Shown one piece after another: positions 1 through 14,400 of a DNA stretch of 64,000 nucleotides (position 1 is the first letter of the stretch; every line of letters starts with the position of its first letter). Origin of the DNA: Lottia gigantea (Eukaryota > Mollusca > Gastropoda > Lottiidae); assembly GCF_000327385.1 (NCBI RefSeq), contig NW_008707443.1, forward strand, positions 495,408 to 559,407. Reading direction: 5' to 3'. Below the pieces are notes generated by a model. The model had not been told where the DNA came from and did not search any database. It saw only the letters and a list, made by a program, of their open reading frames with translations. The translations under genes were made by a program, and so were the position numbers.

Positions 1-333
1 ATGGAAGGTTCACTGTTTGGCTATTCATACTCGCAAATGATTTCAGTATTTCAGGATGGATGGCGGCCTGAGGGGGTGTCCACGTGGATTTAGGAATAAA
101 CATTGTTCTAGCACCACGTGGGGGGTGGTTTCGAAAAAAATATGTGCAGCTAAGATTTCGTTGAAATCGTTCAATGGATGGTCGGAGATAATTCAAGTTA
201 GCTATCTTTGGTGTGGGAATAAATTTAAGTCCACGGTCTAAGATTGAATGCTGAAGGGGTGTGAGAATTTTACGGCTCAAGTTAACTACAGTTTGGCCTA
301 GCGGTGGCCTCTCAGTATTTTTATCCCCAGTAA
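1..333. other. No gene recognised
   Basis: Short frames only, none with recognisable motifs. It may be flanking or terminal sequence of the retroelement that follows, but no terminal repeat can be seen from the window edge. Confidence 0.4.
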
Positions 334-1966
334 TTAGTTTAAAGACTTACTCGATGCTTGAAGCTGGTGTATCCAAAACAAATAAATGCTGTTTGCTGTT
401 TCTGGAGACCAATGGAGATTATCAACTGGTTCGAATTCTTCTTCGTAGGGTGGTAATATTGTTGCGCTGTTGATACTGGACTTCATCATCATGTTGTTGA
501 GAGTGCTGAGGTTCTGTTGTGCTTTCTTCGAGATTTTATTTGAAATGGGTATACATGTGAAGAGGATCTTTGAGATTGGGAAGGTTTTGTTGGCTGTGGC
601 GATTAATTTCTGGGCTTGGTTAAAGGAGGTCTTTGGTAGCTGATCACGGTTGTTGAGACCTACATGAAGAATAATGGTAGTAGGTTTGGGATCATGGTCG
701 TATGATTCCAGGATTGACTGTATGTGATGGATTTGGGCACCGGGGTAAGAATGTATTTCAGTGTCTGAACTGGTTTTGGTAATTCGATTCAGGTTAGATG
801 ATCCAATAATTAAGGTAGATTTCTTAGAGCGGGTAGCTTCCATAATGATTTGTCCTTGGTTTGGTGATAATACGGTTTGGTAGCGGATATAATGGTCGTC
901 GACGGTGTGATTGGTACTGGTTTGGTAGTTGTTAGAATTGTAACATTGGGAACGGACTGGGATCTGGTTCGAGGGGGGGGGGGGGGGAAGGTCTGGATAC
1001 ACGTCTCGACTTGGATGGAGACTGAGGGGTGGTTTGCTGGTCCAAAAACGCACAGAAGGAAGAAAGGTTGGCGGATCCTGGATCACGTGGTGAAGATTCA
1101 GATGGTGTGGAAGGGGAAGACGAGCCTGAAAGTGAAAAGAGAGGAGTGCCCTCTCTACGAGAGCGTTTACCTATGTCTGCTGGACTAGGAGTAGGTGAAC
1201 TTCGGGCTCGTTTAGGGGTTTGGTTCGGCAGCGTCGTGGCTCTAGATGGTGCAGGTGTAGTGTCCATTTCAGTTGGTAGAGATATGGTTACTCTGGTTTT
1301 TGTTTCGTTGATTGTTTGGTACAACTTGGTGATTACAGCTTGAGTGAGACGTTTCCCATAGGAGCGACGGGCCCAGGACAGGGCATGAGAAACGATGCGG
1401 TCGACGGCAGGTGATGATAAAGACTTGGTACGAATGGTGGTCAGCTTCTCTTGAAGTGTGGTTTGGTAATGGTCGATCAGGACCTGCGTAACCTTAGAGA
1501 GCCATGTCCGATTGAGGGATCTAATATTCGCGTCAACAGCTGATGTTTTCATCGCTGGACGGATAAAACTATCCAACTCAGAGACTTTGCGTTTGAAGGT
1601 AAACGCTGGTTGGCCTTGTTGTTGAAGGGTAAGGATTGCCAAATAATGGAGGCACTGCAAAACTTGGAAGAACACCTTCACAAAGGGTTCTTCCTCCTTA
1701 TGAGTGGGGACTAGTTGGCGTCGGTGGGCTGGTAGTCGTTTCTGTTGTTAGTCAGGTCGATGGTTACCTCTTGATTGGTAGGTGTTGTGAGTAGGTCGGC
1801 GATGGGGTGGGATATAGCTAGGTGGGTTGGTTGGTGGTCGGCGATTGGTAGGTGGTAGAGGTCGATGGAAGACAGGGCCGTTGTAGGGTACGTGATATTG
1901 GTTTGGTTGACGATTAGTGTTTCTATGTCTGGCTTCTTGCCAGTGGTTGTTGTAGTGGGGGAGCAT
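334..1966 (-). mobile_element. Retroelement open-frame fossil with SGNH-hydrolase-like domain
   Basis: On the minus strand this stretch carries a basic, Pro/Arg/Asn-rich leading segment, a middle segment rich in helix-forming residues and then Ser/Pro/Arg-rich linker, and a C-terminal segment resembling SGNH/GDSL hydrolases (motifs IIGSSN, HVGLNN and DNLHWS in the expected order). Such domains are known in ORF1 proteins of CR1-type LINEs and in Ngaro/DIRS-type tyrosine-recombinase retroelements; I cannot decide between these. No reverse transcriptase is visible beside it. The copy looks broken, with at least one or two breaks, and is treated as a fossil. The low divergence of the readable parts suggests moderate rather than great age. 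Confidence 0.6.
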
Positions 1967-2364
1967 AATGAAAATAACTTGAGGTTAGAAAGGGAATATA
2001 CAGCGGATGTAACAGGATGAAACTGTATATGCTAGCGTGAAGTGTGGGGATCAAATTATGCAAAATGTTAAGGTTGGGGTTAAGCCTAGTTTTGATAAAA
2101 TCAATTAGGGTTAGCTCAGGAAAGGCTTAAAGCTTGTTCCAAGCTATGGTTTCCGCACATGAAATGAAAGAGCACTTCGTTACGCATCTGCTCAACACAA
2201 AATGGTCCGGAAAAAAGAACCTCACTCTAAAGGGGTTAAAGTGGACGATTTGGTTTCAGCTAGGGTTAGGCCATTCTAGACTTCACAGACCTCTTTCGTA
2301 TGCCTTACATGATAGAAAAGACAGTGTTTGCCTTAGCACAAAAATAATTTTTCAAAAAGCTTAG

Positions 2365-2432
2365 ACAGGGAGTCGAAGCAGGGAACTCAAAGTTGCCTGG
2401 CAAGTGCGCAAACCACTGGACCACCAAGACTT
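2365..2432 (-). mobile_element. tRNA-derived SINE head (remnant)
   Basis: Read on the minus strand, TGGTCCAGTGG (2413-2423) resembles a Pol III A box and GCTTCGACTCC (2369-2379) a B box. They lie about 33 nt apart, in the order and at the spacing of tRNA promoters. The rest does not fold convincingly as a tRNA, so a SINE head is the better reading. The tail is not defined. Confidence 0.5.
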
Positions 2433-2464
2433 AGAGAGGGTTAACCCTAGGGTGAAGGTTGATG

Positions 2465-2880
2465 TTTAAGTGACAAAACCCCAACTTTGAGGGTTTGTAA
2501 CTCTTAAAGCGCATCCAATAGACAACCTTGGTCTATTGTGACATAAAGGTCTAGTAGGCCTAACTACCCTGTAAAGCACAGCTCTGTGCCAACGACTGCC
2601 AACGGTATCCTTTTTTAAACTTCTACCCCGCTTAATGGTCAGACATCGGCGGCCTTCTGAAGTCATTTTGATCAAGAAAGATTTCAGAAAATTCGTCTCT
2701 ACATATTTGAACTTTGGGGGTCCCAGGGAATTCAAATATTCGATTCAAAGTTCTTTCGAACGTTTTGGTGAAAAGCTTCAGACGAAAAATCTTTCCTAAT
2801 AAGGCATTTAAGTGAAAAACACCCCAACATTGGGGGGTTGTAACTCTAAAAGCGCATCAAATAGACAAAGTCGTAAAGCA
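2465..2880. repeat. Diverged direct repeat pair about 345 bp apart
   Basis: The segment near 2468-2530 recurs near 2811-2870. Shared features are TTTAAGTGA, a CCCCAAC block, TTGTAACTCT, AAAGCGCATC and AATAGACAA. The pair may be two units of one old tandem array or two copies of one repeat; the family was not recognised. Confidence 0.6.
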
Positions 2881-3003
2881 TGACTGTATAGCACAATATA
2901 GAAAAAAATCTAACAAGTGTGTGGTTAGAGGACAAAATGCTGATATGTTATACAAACACAATATTGAAATTATCATGTGATGAGTTGACTGCCTTAGCCA
3001 GAC

Positions 3004-3289
3004 TTAAATGAACAGGTGCGGCATTTTGGGGGGTGATTTTAAGCCTTGAATATATGTATATGATCTTCAGAAATACTAGAAATGTGCGAAAATCTCATAA
3101 TTCCTTTCTTACTTAAAACTAAGAATTTTACTCACTATTTCTACGTAATATGTCTTTTCTAAATGTCACAGAGTATCTTAACATTCAAACGCGGAAAGGC
3201 TCAAATTTCGATTGTGAGCTGTGAAACACTATTATTGAAACTAAAGTATGATTGGTCCATAAAATTGGCACCTCTGTCGTCCCTTTAAA
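3004..3289. mobile_element. MITE family A, copy 1 (TTAA-flanked, piggyBac-like ends)
   Basis: It resembles copies at 7504-7733 and 17879-18195. Shared internal words include GGGGTGATTTTAAGCCTTGA-like and AAATGTGCGAAA. The right end reads CGTCCCTTTAA; the left end is decayed. The family ends look like TTAA plus AGGGACAG inverted, which suggests a nonautonomous piggyBac-type element. No transposase is encoded. Confidence 0.6.
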
Positions 3290-5489
3290 TTTCACAGAAT
3301 ATTATGTAAGGTTCCTGATCAATTTTCTTTAATACCTTAAAGATTTGTGCTGAGAATTGTTTGCTCAATGTTTTAGATAGAGCGTAATTTCAGGAAATAA
3401 GTTTATTGCAAGTCGAAAATATTTTCGCGATAAAAACCCTTCCGTTCGTTTTGTTCCAAACGGATATATACATATTATTATTACATGCTACACTTCAAAG
3501 TTATGTGTTAGGAAACCGATAGCGTATTTCAAATTTAATGACAGAAAAAATGCAACAATAGACGAATATCTTATTGTTCCTATGCTTTTTTAAATTTATA
3601 AATGCATATCAAAACAAAGATTTAAAACAAGATACATAACAATATTCAGTACACCAGTCCTTCGCTAATACGAAAACTTTTTATAAAAATTTCAAAAGAA
3701 GACATCTCCAATTTTCAGGAAGACCCTTTTGTTAACTGATCGCTACTCATTTACCTACGATTTTGAGAATTTCTGTGTCCAGGAACTGTTGAACAACCAG
3801 GTCACCATAACTATCAAAATCCGTCTGAAGCAGCGACGGAAAGATCATGTTTGATTTGGGCGTTTTGAACGTCGGAAGCATATATTTCATGTAACATGAA
3901 ACAGGAGCCAATTAAAATGTAATTGGCAACATTTCCTGGTCTCATTGTATGCGCAAACATTTTTTCATGTAACGTCTTCATTTGTTCAGGGGCCGAGGAG
4001 TTGCAACAGTGAAAAATTTGAAACTGGAAAAAATCTGTCCTGACGAATAAAGAGTTATTTTAGTAGACTATTCGAACAAATGGATTACATTTCTTTTGCA
4101 ATAAGTCTAACGTGTTCCATATATTAAATTTTAGGTCGCTTGATTGCAGATAAGTCTACTTAAATCGTTTGCAAGAAAGGTATAGCGTTAACAGTTTAAA
4201 AAATTAGAAGTAGTAAACTCTTGACTTTATCCCGCAAGATGGTTTTACAATCAGATGTCCCAACTTGTATGTAGTTACTATTAAGACGTATTTTGTCGTC
4301 TGTCACGATCGACCTTCTACAACTTTTTCCAGAAATCTCGTTGAAAGCTTTATGTCGAATGAAAGACGGACCAATCCTTAATTCAAAATCCAAAATTTTA
4401 ATATGTGATGACCATGAAAATTGTGAGCTACTAAAAATGAAAGTAGACTACTACCTGTTATACTCATTGAGGCTAGAGTTTGGTAGTTCACAAAACGACT
4501 ATTTTTAGAATTATCCTTCCGTCTTTAAGTCTCATCATCTCACCAAATCTTAAAGATAATGCAATTTCAGACATCAAATTCCAAATCTAGATCAAAAATT
4601 ACTCAAAAATAGGCATGCAAAAACCCCAAAAGGGAGAGAGAAAGAAGATTTATAGAAATAGTCTAGACTACATTCGTATACAATCATTTACATAAAATGT
4701 TTAAGTGGAGTGAGTCCGTATTTTGATGAACTATCTTAGTTATTGCCCTTGAATAAGTAAAAAAAAGTAAAAATAGTTTGATTTTCATTTTTAATTAAAC
4801 ATTTTGGGGTTTTTCCGCCTGGCTTGCCAAAATACAATTTCATTTAAGTAAATCGTATCGACACAGATCGAAGTGTGCATTTATACACGCGAAACTCCTA
4901 CAACGATTTACCCACAATACACGATTTGTCAAAGCGCGTAACCAAATAGGCCATTTGCCAAAGTGCGTACCCAAATCGACCAAATCATTGGCTAACAGCG
5001 CTTTGTTACAATTTGTTTGAGATTCAAAATAGTGGGCAACATTGATAATAAGTAAAAACATTTCGAGAACTCATTCTAAGATTACAGGAAGAAAGACAAA
5101 AATATTATTTTTATAAACTTTTGAAATTTTCTTACAACAAATAGAAGACCTGAAGAATAATATTATGACATTAAAAGTCAATACGTACACTTGTCATCCC
5201 AAAACATCAGAATTATTTCAAAGCATGTAAGAAACTTGATGAAAACAATGAAAAAATCGCAAAGGACACTTAATAAGTAATGGCGATACAGTGTATTATT
5301 AAAGTCAGGATCTACGAAATCCAAGCAGAATTCGTTAAGATGGTTTACTCTTGGCTCAAATTCAGTAGTATAATTTACTTTATCAACCCTTATGTTTTGT
5401 TTATATGTGTCATATAACATATTCGTGGTTTATTAATACTGTCCCGTAGAGGATAATTGTTGACACTTTATCATATACACCATATTACG
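3290..5489. other. AT-rich intergenic DNA, no gene recognised
   Basis: Only short scattered open frames without motifs. The last part (about 5400-5489) would be the 5' untranslated and promoter region of the transporter gene if its first coding exon is at 5490; no clear TATA box is visible. Confidence 0.5.
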
Positions 5490-8400
5490 ATGTCGTTGAA
5501 ATTGGGTGAAGCGAAAGGTAAGACCATTCATTTTGATAATTATTCATGATGCCTCCAGCCTGCAATTATACCAGCAACTTAGTGTATCTAAAAGAACATT
5601 TTAGTCAAGTTTTTGAAGATGAATTTAAATATTAAGATGGATCGACCTTTATGCGAACGATAATGAGGCTTGTGAGATGGTTTCAGCACAAACGTATGGA
5701 GAGTCTGAAATTTCGTCATGTTTGTGACTTTTTTTTGCAACTTTTCGAGTTTAAGAAAACCCTCTTCTCCATTGAATACAGTTTATAGGGAGGGAATTTT
5801 TATCCAGTTGACGCAATTTGTTTGTCTTTTACCACAAGGCGACCGTTCTTGTTAATTCTTCTTTCCAAAGAATTTATATTAAGCTGACTACACAACTTCA
5901 AGGAGCAAGTTTGTACATGTAGGCCTACTTGTTCGTTTTTGAACGTAGAGCAAAATACTCCTCGAGTGTTTACAATATGTAGGCATAAATTTGTCATTGT
6001 CAATTCATCGAATCAAAACCCAGAGGAGATTATTATGAACTGTTTTGGAGCATATATAAATGGAGTCTACATGTTATTATTTAGTGATATTTTTCAAACT
6101 ACACCTGAAACCTATTCGTGTTTATCGTCGTTTAAACCACGCCTCTTATCCATAAATTATTGGGAATGTGGTTTACTTGAACAGCTTCGTATGAGGTGGT
6201 AAGTCATAACGACATTGCGGACCATGACCCTTTTAGGTTGACCATTGTTGACTTCTTTAATCAAAACTTGACCCACTTTGAATCCTTAAGTATTTACATA
6301 ACAAATATTGTCATATTCCTGTATGCCTCCCCGTATCAAGACGTCCACATTTTCATTTTCAATTTATGGCATTCACCTCGCTTTGAAACCTTTTATTGGA
6401 TCTGGTAGTTACCATTCTAATACGGCATTATTGTGTTGATGACCCCAGAGCTATAAAGGCCGCGTGAAACACTTAATAATCCAGACGAGCGTTTGTATGG
6501 GATACGCGCCTCTGCTCTACTAGCGTTATTTTCTGACTTACATAAGTATTTGATGCCATTTTGAAATTTGCTACCAGAGGACGACCTCTGGCATTTCAAG
6601 CTCACGTGGAATTCATCCTATGCAGCATCTTTCACGTAAGACCTTTATGCATCATGCTGTAAAATCCTGTAGTGGGTGTAGGCCTTTAGGTTTGATACAG
6701 TTCTGCTAACTGTGTGTCTATAATAGAGAAAATATAGTTGGTAGTGAGGGCGGTGTAAGTTTTTAGAAAGCCTTCTTCTTCCATATAGATATCATGGGCG
6801 CCGTTATATCGACATTATAACATTGATAATATATGCATGGAGGAATGTTTTTGTACTTGGAGCCCTTGTAGCTGTATCGCCAATCCCCAGAAGATTATAC
6901 AAAGTACTCTTTAAACCGAATTGTATTCACTCACGTTGCGAACTTTATATGTATTTAAAAATCTGCATTATGTGATATACATTGTGCATTATGTACTACT
7001 GGTAGAAACGTTTACAATTTTGTAATCCAAAAAATCGTCTGCTTCTTTAACTGATTGACTATTTGAAATGATGGTAAATGCAAAACGACTGTGTTTGATA
7101 CATATTTTATATAATTCATATAACTTATATAAGCATAAAATCTATCATAAAACTTTTCTACATTAAGGTTATTAATTGTTATTATAAGATAATATTCGTG
7201 TTGGTCCATACTATTAAGTAAAGAGAAGTCACTATAATATCATTGACCTTTTTCATCGTACCTGCTACCTGATAATGATATCTTAAATTATAAAATTCAA
7301 AACACAGTTCATGTTGAGAACACTCTCCTTAAATTTGGCTAGCGTAACGTAAGGTTGTGGTGTTTTCGACTGATCATCTGTTACAAACGCCTGTGAAAAC
7401 TATTGATTATTTTATTGTACTAAACGGACAGGACTGATAATTCACAAGTAGCTTCTACTTCCACAATAAGTACATGTGCTAATAATTTCATGGTTGAACA
7501 TAATTAAAGGGACAGGTTTACCATTTTCGGGGGTTGATCTGGGCCTTGATTATATGTACTTAGACTACAAATGTGCGAAATTGGCATAATTCTTAACCAT
7601 TTTTACTTTTAAACGCAGATAATTCTGGATAGTTCTGAAAATTTTGACAATGAGCTGCGACCAATACTACTGATTAGCTTTGCTGAAAAAAATCCGTTTC
7701 TATGTCAAATGGATGGCGAAACTCTCCCTTTAAAAGCCGTCTATTAAAAGATTACAGTCGTCTATATACAAGTTTTTCCTATTGCTACATTTATGCGCAA
7801 CTAGCCCCAGTGGCGGTTCTAGGTAACATCAGGTGAGGGGGCCTAGCAGGGACAGGAAAATTTTTCTTGGGAGCCACAGACCATTCTTTCACTATGTAAA
7901 ATAATAAAAAAATCAAAGTTGGGAGGGGGGTGGGGGCAAAGCCTAGCCAGAATCTTTTCTGGTGGGACCTCCAACCCCTGGCCACGCGTAGTAACGCCAC
8001 TGACCAATACATACTTGTCATCCCGAAACAAAATCCCGGATAAAGATAATATAATATACTAATTTCCTACAATATACTACTCAATTGATGTTCTCAGAGG
8101 TCAAATTTAGTGATAATTCCAATTGCAACCTAAATTTGTAGAGCTTCTGTTTGGGCTTTGACAGATCGTACGTTAGGTTTCCCTACTAAATGACTATGTA
8201 CATAATATGTGACGGATCCCCTTACTGAACAATACACATAATACTTTTGTAAAATCTATTATAAGCATTCGAAACTATAGTCTTTGTCATAAAATCAATT
8301 CAATGCTTTTACCAAACATTTAATATCTAATTAACTTTTATAGGCATAGATGTCGTCAGAATCTATTGATCCAAACTTTCAATATTCTGCTCCAGTACAC

Positions 8401-11400
8401 CAACTGCAATCGATATAATATGGGTCGGATAAGATATGTAACATAATATTTAATCAATAACGGTGGCCCCTATCGCGTTTACAAAGTCAAATACATAATA
8501 ATATGTTGTGCACATAAAGCTTAAAGAGTAATATCACAGCCCACTTAAAACTTGTAAAAAGGCGTATAAATAAAATAACTAGAAGCCTTCAAACTGAAAT
8601 AAGCAGTTTTTTGTGACTGTACATTCAGGACATAAATTGACACTGCAAAAATGATGAACAATTTATCAACATATTCATATCAAGCCTAGAATAGAACAAT
8701 AAGATGGTAGACATCTTCGAGCACACAATATTGTCGATATGTAGATATTGATGTTTTACTTACTCTTGTTGTATTACAGGTAACAGTTACGATGGAATGG
8801 AGGTATTATCAAGAAAACCACCCCCTGATAAAGACAAAGATACACCGAGTACTATATTGGAAGTGGAGAAAATAGCCTTAAAGAGAAATCTGGGTCTTGT
8901 TGGTGCTGTTTCTATGATTGTTGGAACAATTATTGGCAAGTACACGTTCTCCAAGGACTAGGTTAACGTATGGGTTAAACTTTTATGAAAACAAATACTG
9001 AAATGGTTTCGACTTTTAAAAAGGTTCTCCGGATGACGCCTAACGTTAATAAATGTACTACCCTTTTATCAACGCCAAACCTTTTACTCTTTTAATTTAG
9101 CTTACATCGTGTTGTAGGGTCAGGTATATTTGTATCACCAAAAGGAGTTTTAAAGTCTACGGGTTCAGTTGGTCTCAGTTTAATAGTTTGGGTTGGAGCT
9201 GGTGTAATTGGAACCTTGGGTAGGTAATTTTCTTTTGCTTTTTGATTTCTCATGCTATAATGGATATCATGGATATAAGCGTTTTGGGGGCAAACATTTC
9301 ACATGAGCCTACATGAACCCAAAGAGTTTGATTTTCTAAAAGTTTCATGCATTGTGTATTTGCCAGGAGAGCAGTAACCCTTTGTTGTCAACTACTAATT
9401 TTCAACTATTGGGAACACAATGTATTAACCTTGAACCTCCTAACTAAATTTAGATTTTGATCGCAATGTATATACAATAAAATCTTTACGACCTTTCCTT
9501 CCTAATATAATATTAGCTGTAACTTGTTCAAGGGCTATAAACCCGAGATTTTATTCTAAACTAAGAGTTTTGTTTTGTTCAATTCCATAGGTGGATTATC
9601 GTATGCCGAATTGGGGACACTATTGCCTAAATCTGGTGGTGAATATGTTTACTTGAAAGAAGGACTGGGGGACATACCCGCGTTTTTGTTTTCCTGGACA
9701 TCTGTAATAGTAACAAGAACATCGTCTTTAGCGATAATAGCCTTGACGTTTGCAGCCTACACAGATTCATTCTTTGAATTGTGTGGAGGTCCTCAGATAC
9801 CAGTAAAACTTATCGCCGTCATTGTTCTTAGTAAGTATTCAACATAATAATTAAATACATAATAAGCCCTTTTAAATGGTCCTGTCAACCATTCAGCTGC
9901 TTCTGCTGGACACAACCATAAAAAGCCATCTTAGCCAAAAAGCGTGGCAAGTGAATCAGATAAGTGTTTCTTGAAGCACCATGACGGCTCGTGAAACCAG
10001 TAATCATTTATTAGGGCGGCCAAGAGACCAACATGACAAATCTATTCTGACTTGGCTACCTATGGCGAATACTAAGGTCTAACATGGATACCAAAAGCCT
10101 ATCTGCTCATCAAGGATATATTATTACCACCACCATGTGTTCCAAGAGTATCTTATGCCTATCAAGGGTGTACCTAGAGTATCATGATTTCTAAATGTTT
10201 ATAAATTTACTTGCAGTTTTAGTTGGCATTGTTAATAGTTGGAGTACCAAACTAGCCTCGCAAGTTCAAATTTTTTTCACCTTTGCTAAAGTTATATCCC
10301 TTGTTATTATCATTATTGGTGGGTTTGTGAAACTCGGGGAAGGTGAGTCTATGTAAAATATTGGAACTCGAACTCGACTTCTCGAATCTAAACAAAAATC
10401 TATGTTGTACATGTGTATAATGCATCAGCCAGGACCAGTTTGGTTAAACCAGCATGATACCAATTGCAGAATGGCGACTGGTCGTCTGCCAGGAACTCCC
10501 ACTGTGTTTGACCCCTATGCCGAAGTCAGCCAAAAACAAAAAAGCTGAATAAATATAGAAAGGTACCACCTAAAGTATATCAGGGTAATTCATACATCAC
10601 ACTAGGCGTAAAACGGTTCATGCTTTCTGCATTGGACAAAAACAGACATCCTAAAAAAACTACGCCCTAAGCTATCTGTTAGATTTAATGAGTAAATATA
10701 CGATTTGTTATCCTTCATTTATGAACAGTTATATACTAATCCACAGTAAACAATCACTGGCGTATATTTGTCCCAATAGATTCGTTATAAACTCTTGAAA
10801 TCGAAGCAATCCTCAAAATGTTTTTATTTAAAAGTCTTATGGTCAACATCACGAGATTATTGATGTGTATCCAAAAAAGCCATCTTTACTTGGCAGCGTA
10901 AAAGCTATTGATAAATATAGCCTATATAAATCCTTTGTCCCATTTAAAAATATTTTACACACTTGAATATTATAGTACAAGTTATTTCCCTTGAGTTGAA
11001 CATTTATAAGGGGATTTTATTTTACAATCTTTGCTTGTCACCCTCGACTTTGATTAATGGTTTCAATTTATGCTTTGAATTAATAATTCTTTCCCTATAT
11101 TTGCGACTCTATATTGTAGGCAAAACCTCTGTATTAGAAACAGGTTTCAAGGGAACAACCCAATCACCATTTATCGTTGCTCTGGCATTTTACAATGCTT
11201 TGTGGGCTTATGATGGCTGGTGAGTTGATCATCAGATAACATATTATTTATACTGCTAAGTGCTTTTATAGGTTAATATTGTATAAACATGCTCAGAACA
11301 CATCCACCTTTTTAAAAGAATAACATTGTGTATCATAGGTCTGGATATATATGAGACAGCTGAATAAAGCTTTATCAAAAAGTCTAATAACGTATACTAT

Positions 11401-14400
11401 TTTATAGGAACAATCTGAATATAGTTACAGAGGAGTTACAAAATCCTAACAGGTAAGTAAATACCCTGGTTGAGAAAGTTTTTCAACGTGGTCTCACTTT
11501 GCAATTGAAAGAAGGTTACAATGCAACACAATACGCATATTTAAATAGCGCCCCATCTAAAATAAAATACCTGTAATTTAAACAGAAAAAATATATATTT
11601 ACAAAAGTGAGAAAATGTGCATTTTTGTGAATATCTATAACTAAAAGATAATAAATTCAAAAGGATCAAAAATAAAAATATAGTAGGACAGTCAAACGGA
11701 CAAAAGGTCCATAAGCATTAATAAAACCAGTTGCACAGATTAAACACCAAACGATATGTCTTCTGTTGTTGTGCTTTACAGACATAAAGTGACATTGTAG
11801 ATCTCATTGCAGAATCATTCCACAATGTGGCTGCAACCATGTCAAAGTGGTGGTCCCCATACGTCTTTGTTCTGGTATTGGGTACTATCAAACGTCGAGT
11901 ACAGGGAGGGCGTATAAAGTAGAGCCTTGTAGGCATATAATAGGATTGTATACTTGATCTGGTATTCTACACGAATCAAAATCGGCATGGTACGACTTTT
12001 TCGTCCGTATGATAAATCGAGCGGCAGTATTCGGCACACGTTGGAGTTTGTTGAAAATATAAAAATGAGGCTGAGAAACTGAAATAGAAAAAAGTCTAGT
12101 CCTTAGGATGGGACAGAGCCCTATATTCTACAGGCTGACCTTGTTTAGGTCCCTCGATAGTTGGTAAAGAATTATCTCTGTTTATTATTGTTATTTGAAT
12201 GGCCCATGTGCTCGTTTACATTATTTATGCTCTTTTCTAGAAATCTGCCATTAGCCAATGTACTCAGTATGGTGATAGTTATAGTTATTTATCTTTTGAC
12301 CAATGTCTCATATTTAACTGTGATGAGTGTTCAACAGTTACTAGCATCGCCTGCTGTTGCCGTGGTATGTATAAAGCGTGATAAAACTTTTCTTAAAGCA
12401 AACTATTTGATTGATTGGTGTTTCTAATTATCATGTATTCTTAATCATATCATGTTCTTATTGCATATTATGATTAACAATTTTAACCGATCATAAATGT
12501 ACATGTATGTGCAGTATGGATAAACAACAAAAATACTTTTTTACCTTTCTTGGTTGGTCACTCATTGAAATTCTGCTGGTAATTCTATTCTTATTTAGCT
12601 CATTATGAATTAATTATGGACATGACAGACAAACTGGTATTTCTCAAAGTCATTAGAACACCTCTACTTTCTATTTATATTAGTAATAGCATTTTCCTTT
12701 TCATAAATGAAAATAAGGGAACCCATCTTTAAGACATTGTCATCGGTACATCAGTGAATGTCAAGCCCGTGCCCCAAAATTCTACTGAAAGGTGTGCATG
12801 ATTTTCAGAATTAATAATTTGATTTGCAACTACACCAAGATAGTGATTGGATTGTGTGGATGGGGTCGTCCTTTTTTCATTTAAAAAAACGATTGTATTT
12901 TTAGACATGGGGTGATAAAGTATTGGGCGCTGCTAGTATTTTGATGCCCTTGTCTGTAATGGTCTCAACGTTTGGTGGTGCTAACGGATCGGCTTATACT
13001 GGTGGAAGGTAAAGAAAAACTAAAGAGTTGAAATTTGTATAGTACAAATTGGGTGCCTTGTTATTTGCTTTTACATTTTTAAATTGATGTTATTAATCGA
13101 TGTTCGGTGTGTGGTAGATGCGTCCTCCATTATCAATTCTATTTTTACATTGTCCCTATATCTTTAATCTCTCCAAGAACTGAAATGCAAGAGGTCTATA
13201 TCCATACTTGTTCCTTAAAGGTTTACATTCCGAGTCATTGACAGTATACTCTATATAATCTTGAATTTTTTTACCCTCTCGAGAAGCCGTTCTTTAAACC
13301 ACTAAAGAGGCAACATACAATGTTTTTTTTAATTAAAAATATTTCAGGGTAGTATTTGCTGCAGCGCGTGATGGATTCTTGCCTGAAATTTTGTCTTATG
13401 TTCATTGTAAAAACTTCACTCCATTGCCGTCTATGTTATGTACAGTAAGTATAATTATTAACATTACAACAATTAATTAATTCAATGAGAATCATTGATA
13501 AATTTTGTACTAATAATGATAATGGATGAGTATTGTTTAAATGTAGATAATGATATTATTCTAATAATACATGGTTACAACACATTATTGTTTATATCTG
13601 GATATTTATATCATTAATAATGACAAAAACCAGCTGATAACCTAGTATTGTTTTAGATCTGTATATCATTACTGATAATAAAACCAGGTGATAACCTAGT
13701 ATAGTTTTAGATGTGTATATCATTACTGATAATAAAACCAGGTGATAACCTAGTATTGTTTTTTAGATGTTTATATCATTACTGATGATAATACCATGTG
13801 ATAATCTAGTATTATTTTTAGATGTTTACATCATTACTAATGATAATGCCAGATGATATCTTAGTATTGTTTATATTTAGATATTTTTATTATTACTGGT
13901 GGTAATACTAGTGATAGCCTAGTATTGTTTATTTTGAGATATTTACATCATTACTGATGATAATATTACATTATAACTTAGTACTCTTTATATTTAGATA
14001 TTCATATCATTACTGATGATAATATTACATCATAACTTAGTACTCTTTATATTTAGATATTTATATCACTACTGATGATAATACCAGGTGATATTGGAGG
14101 TTTAATAGATCTGTTCAGTTTTACTGCCTGGTGTTTCTATGGTATGACATTTTTAAGTCTCATTATATTGAGATTCAAAATGAAAAACAAAGAGAGACCT
14201 TACAAGGTACGACTCTCTATTTACATTATACAACACTGAATAATCCAAGGTAGCCATTTCTCAAATAAGCGACTACCTTATTTGGTTCTCACATTTTGTG
14301 TTTGTTTGGTACAACTGTGGTCCTGCTTTTTATACATCCACATACGTCGGTCCGTCCGTCCACAATTGCTCGTAAACACTAGAAGGCACAATTCTTGACT

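Noticed and set aside
877-1343. Plus-strand frames over 100 aa
   Set aside because: They are antisense to the retroelement fossil and have low-complexity composition.
5800-6202. Short frames on both strands in transporter intron 1
   Set aside because: No homology, and they lie between coding exons that join in phase.
8792-8794. First ATG of the second transporter exon as the start codon
   Set aside because: It is out of frame and meets a stop after 27 codons; the ATG at 8797 or the upstream exon at 5490 fits the transporter frame.
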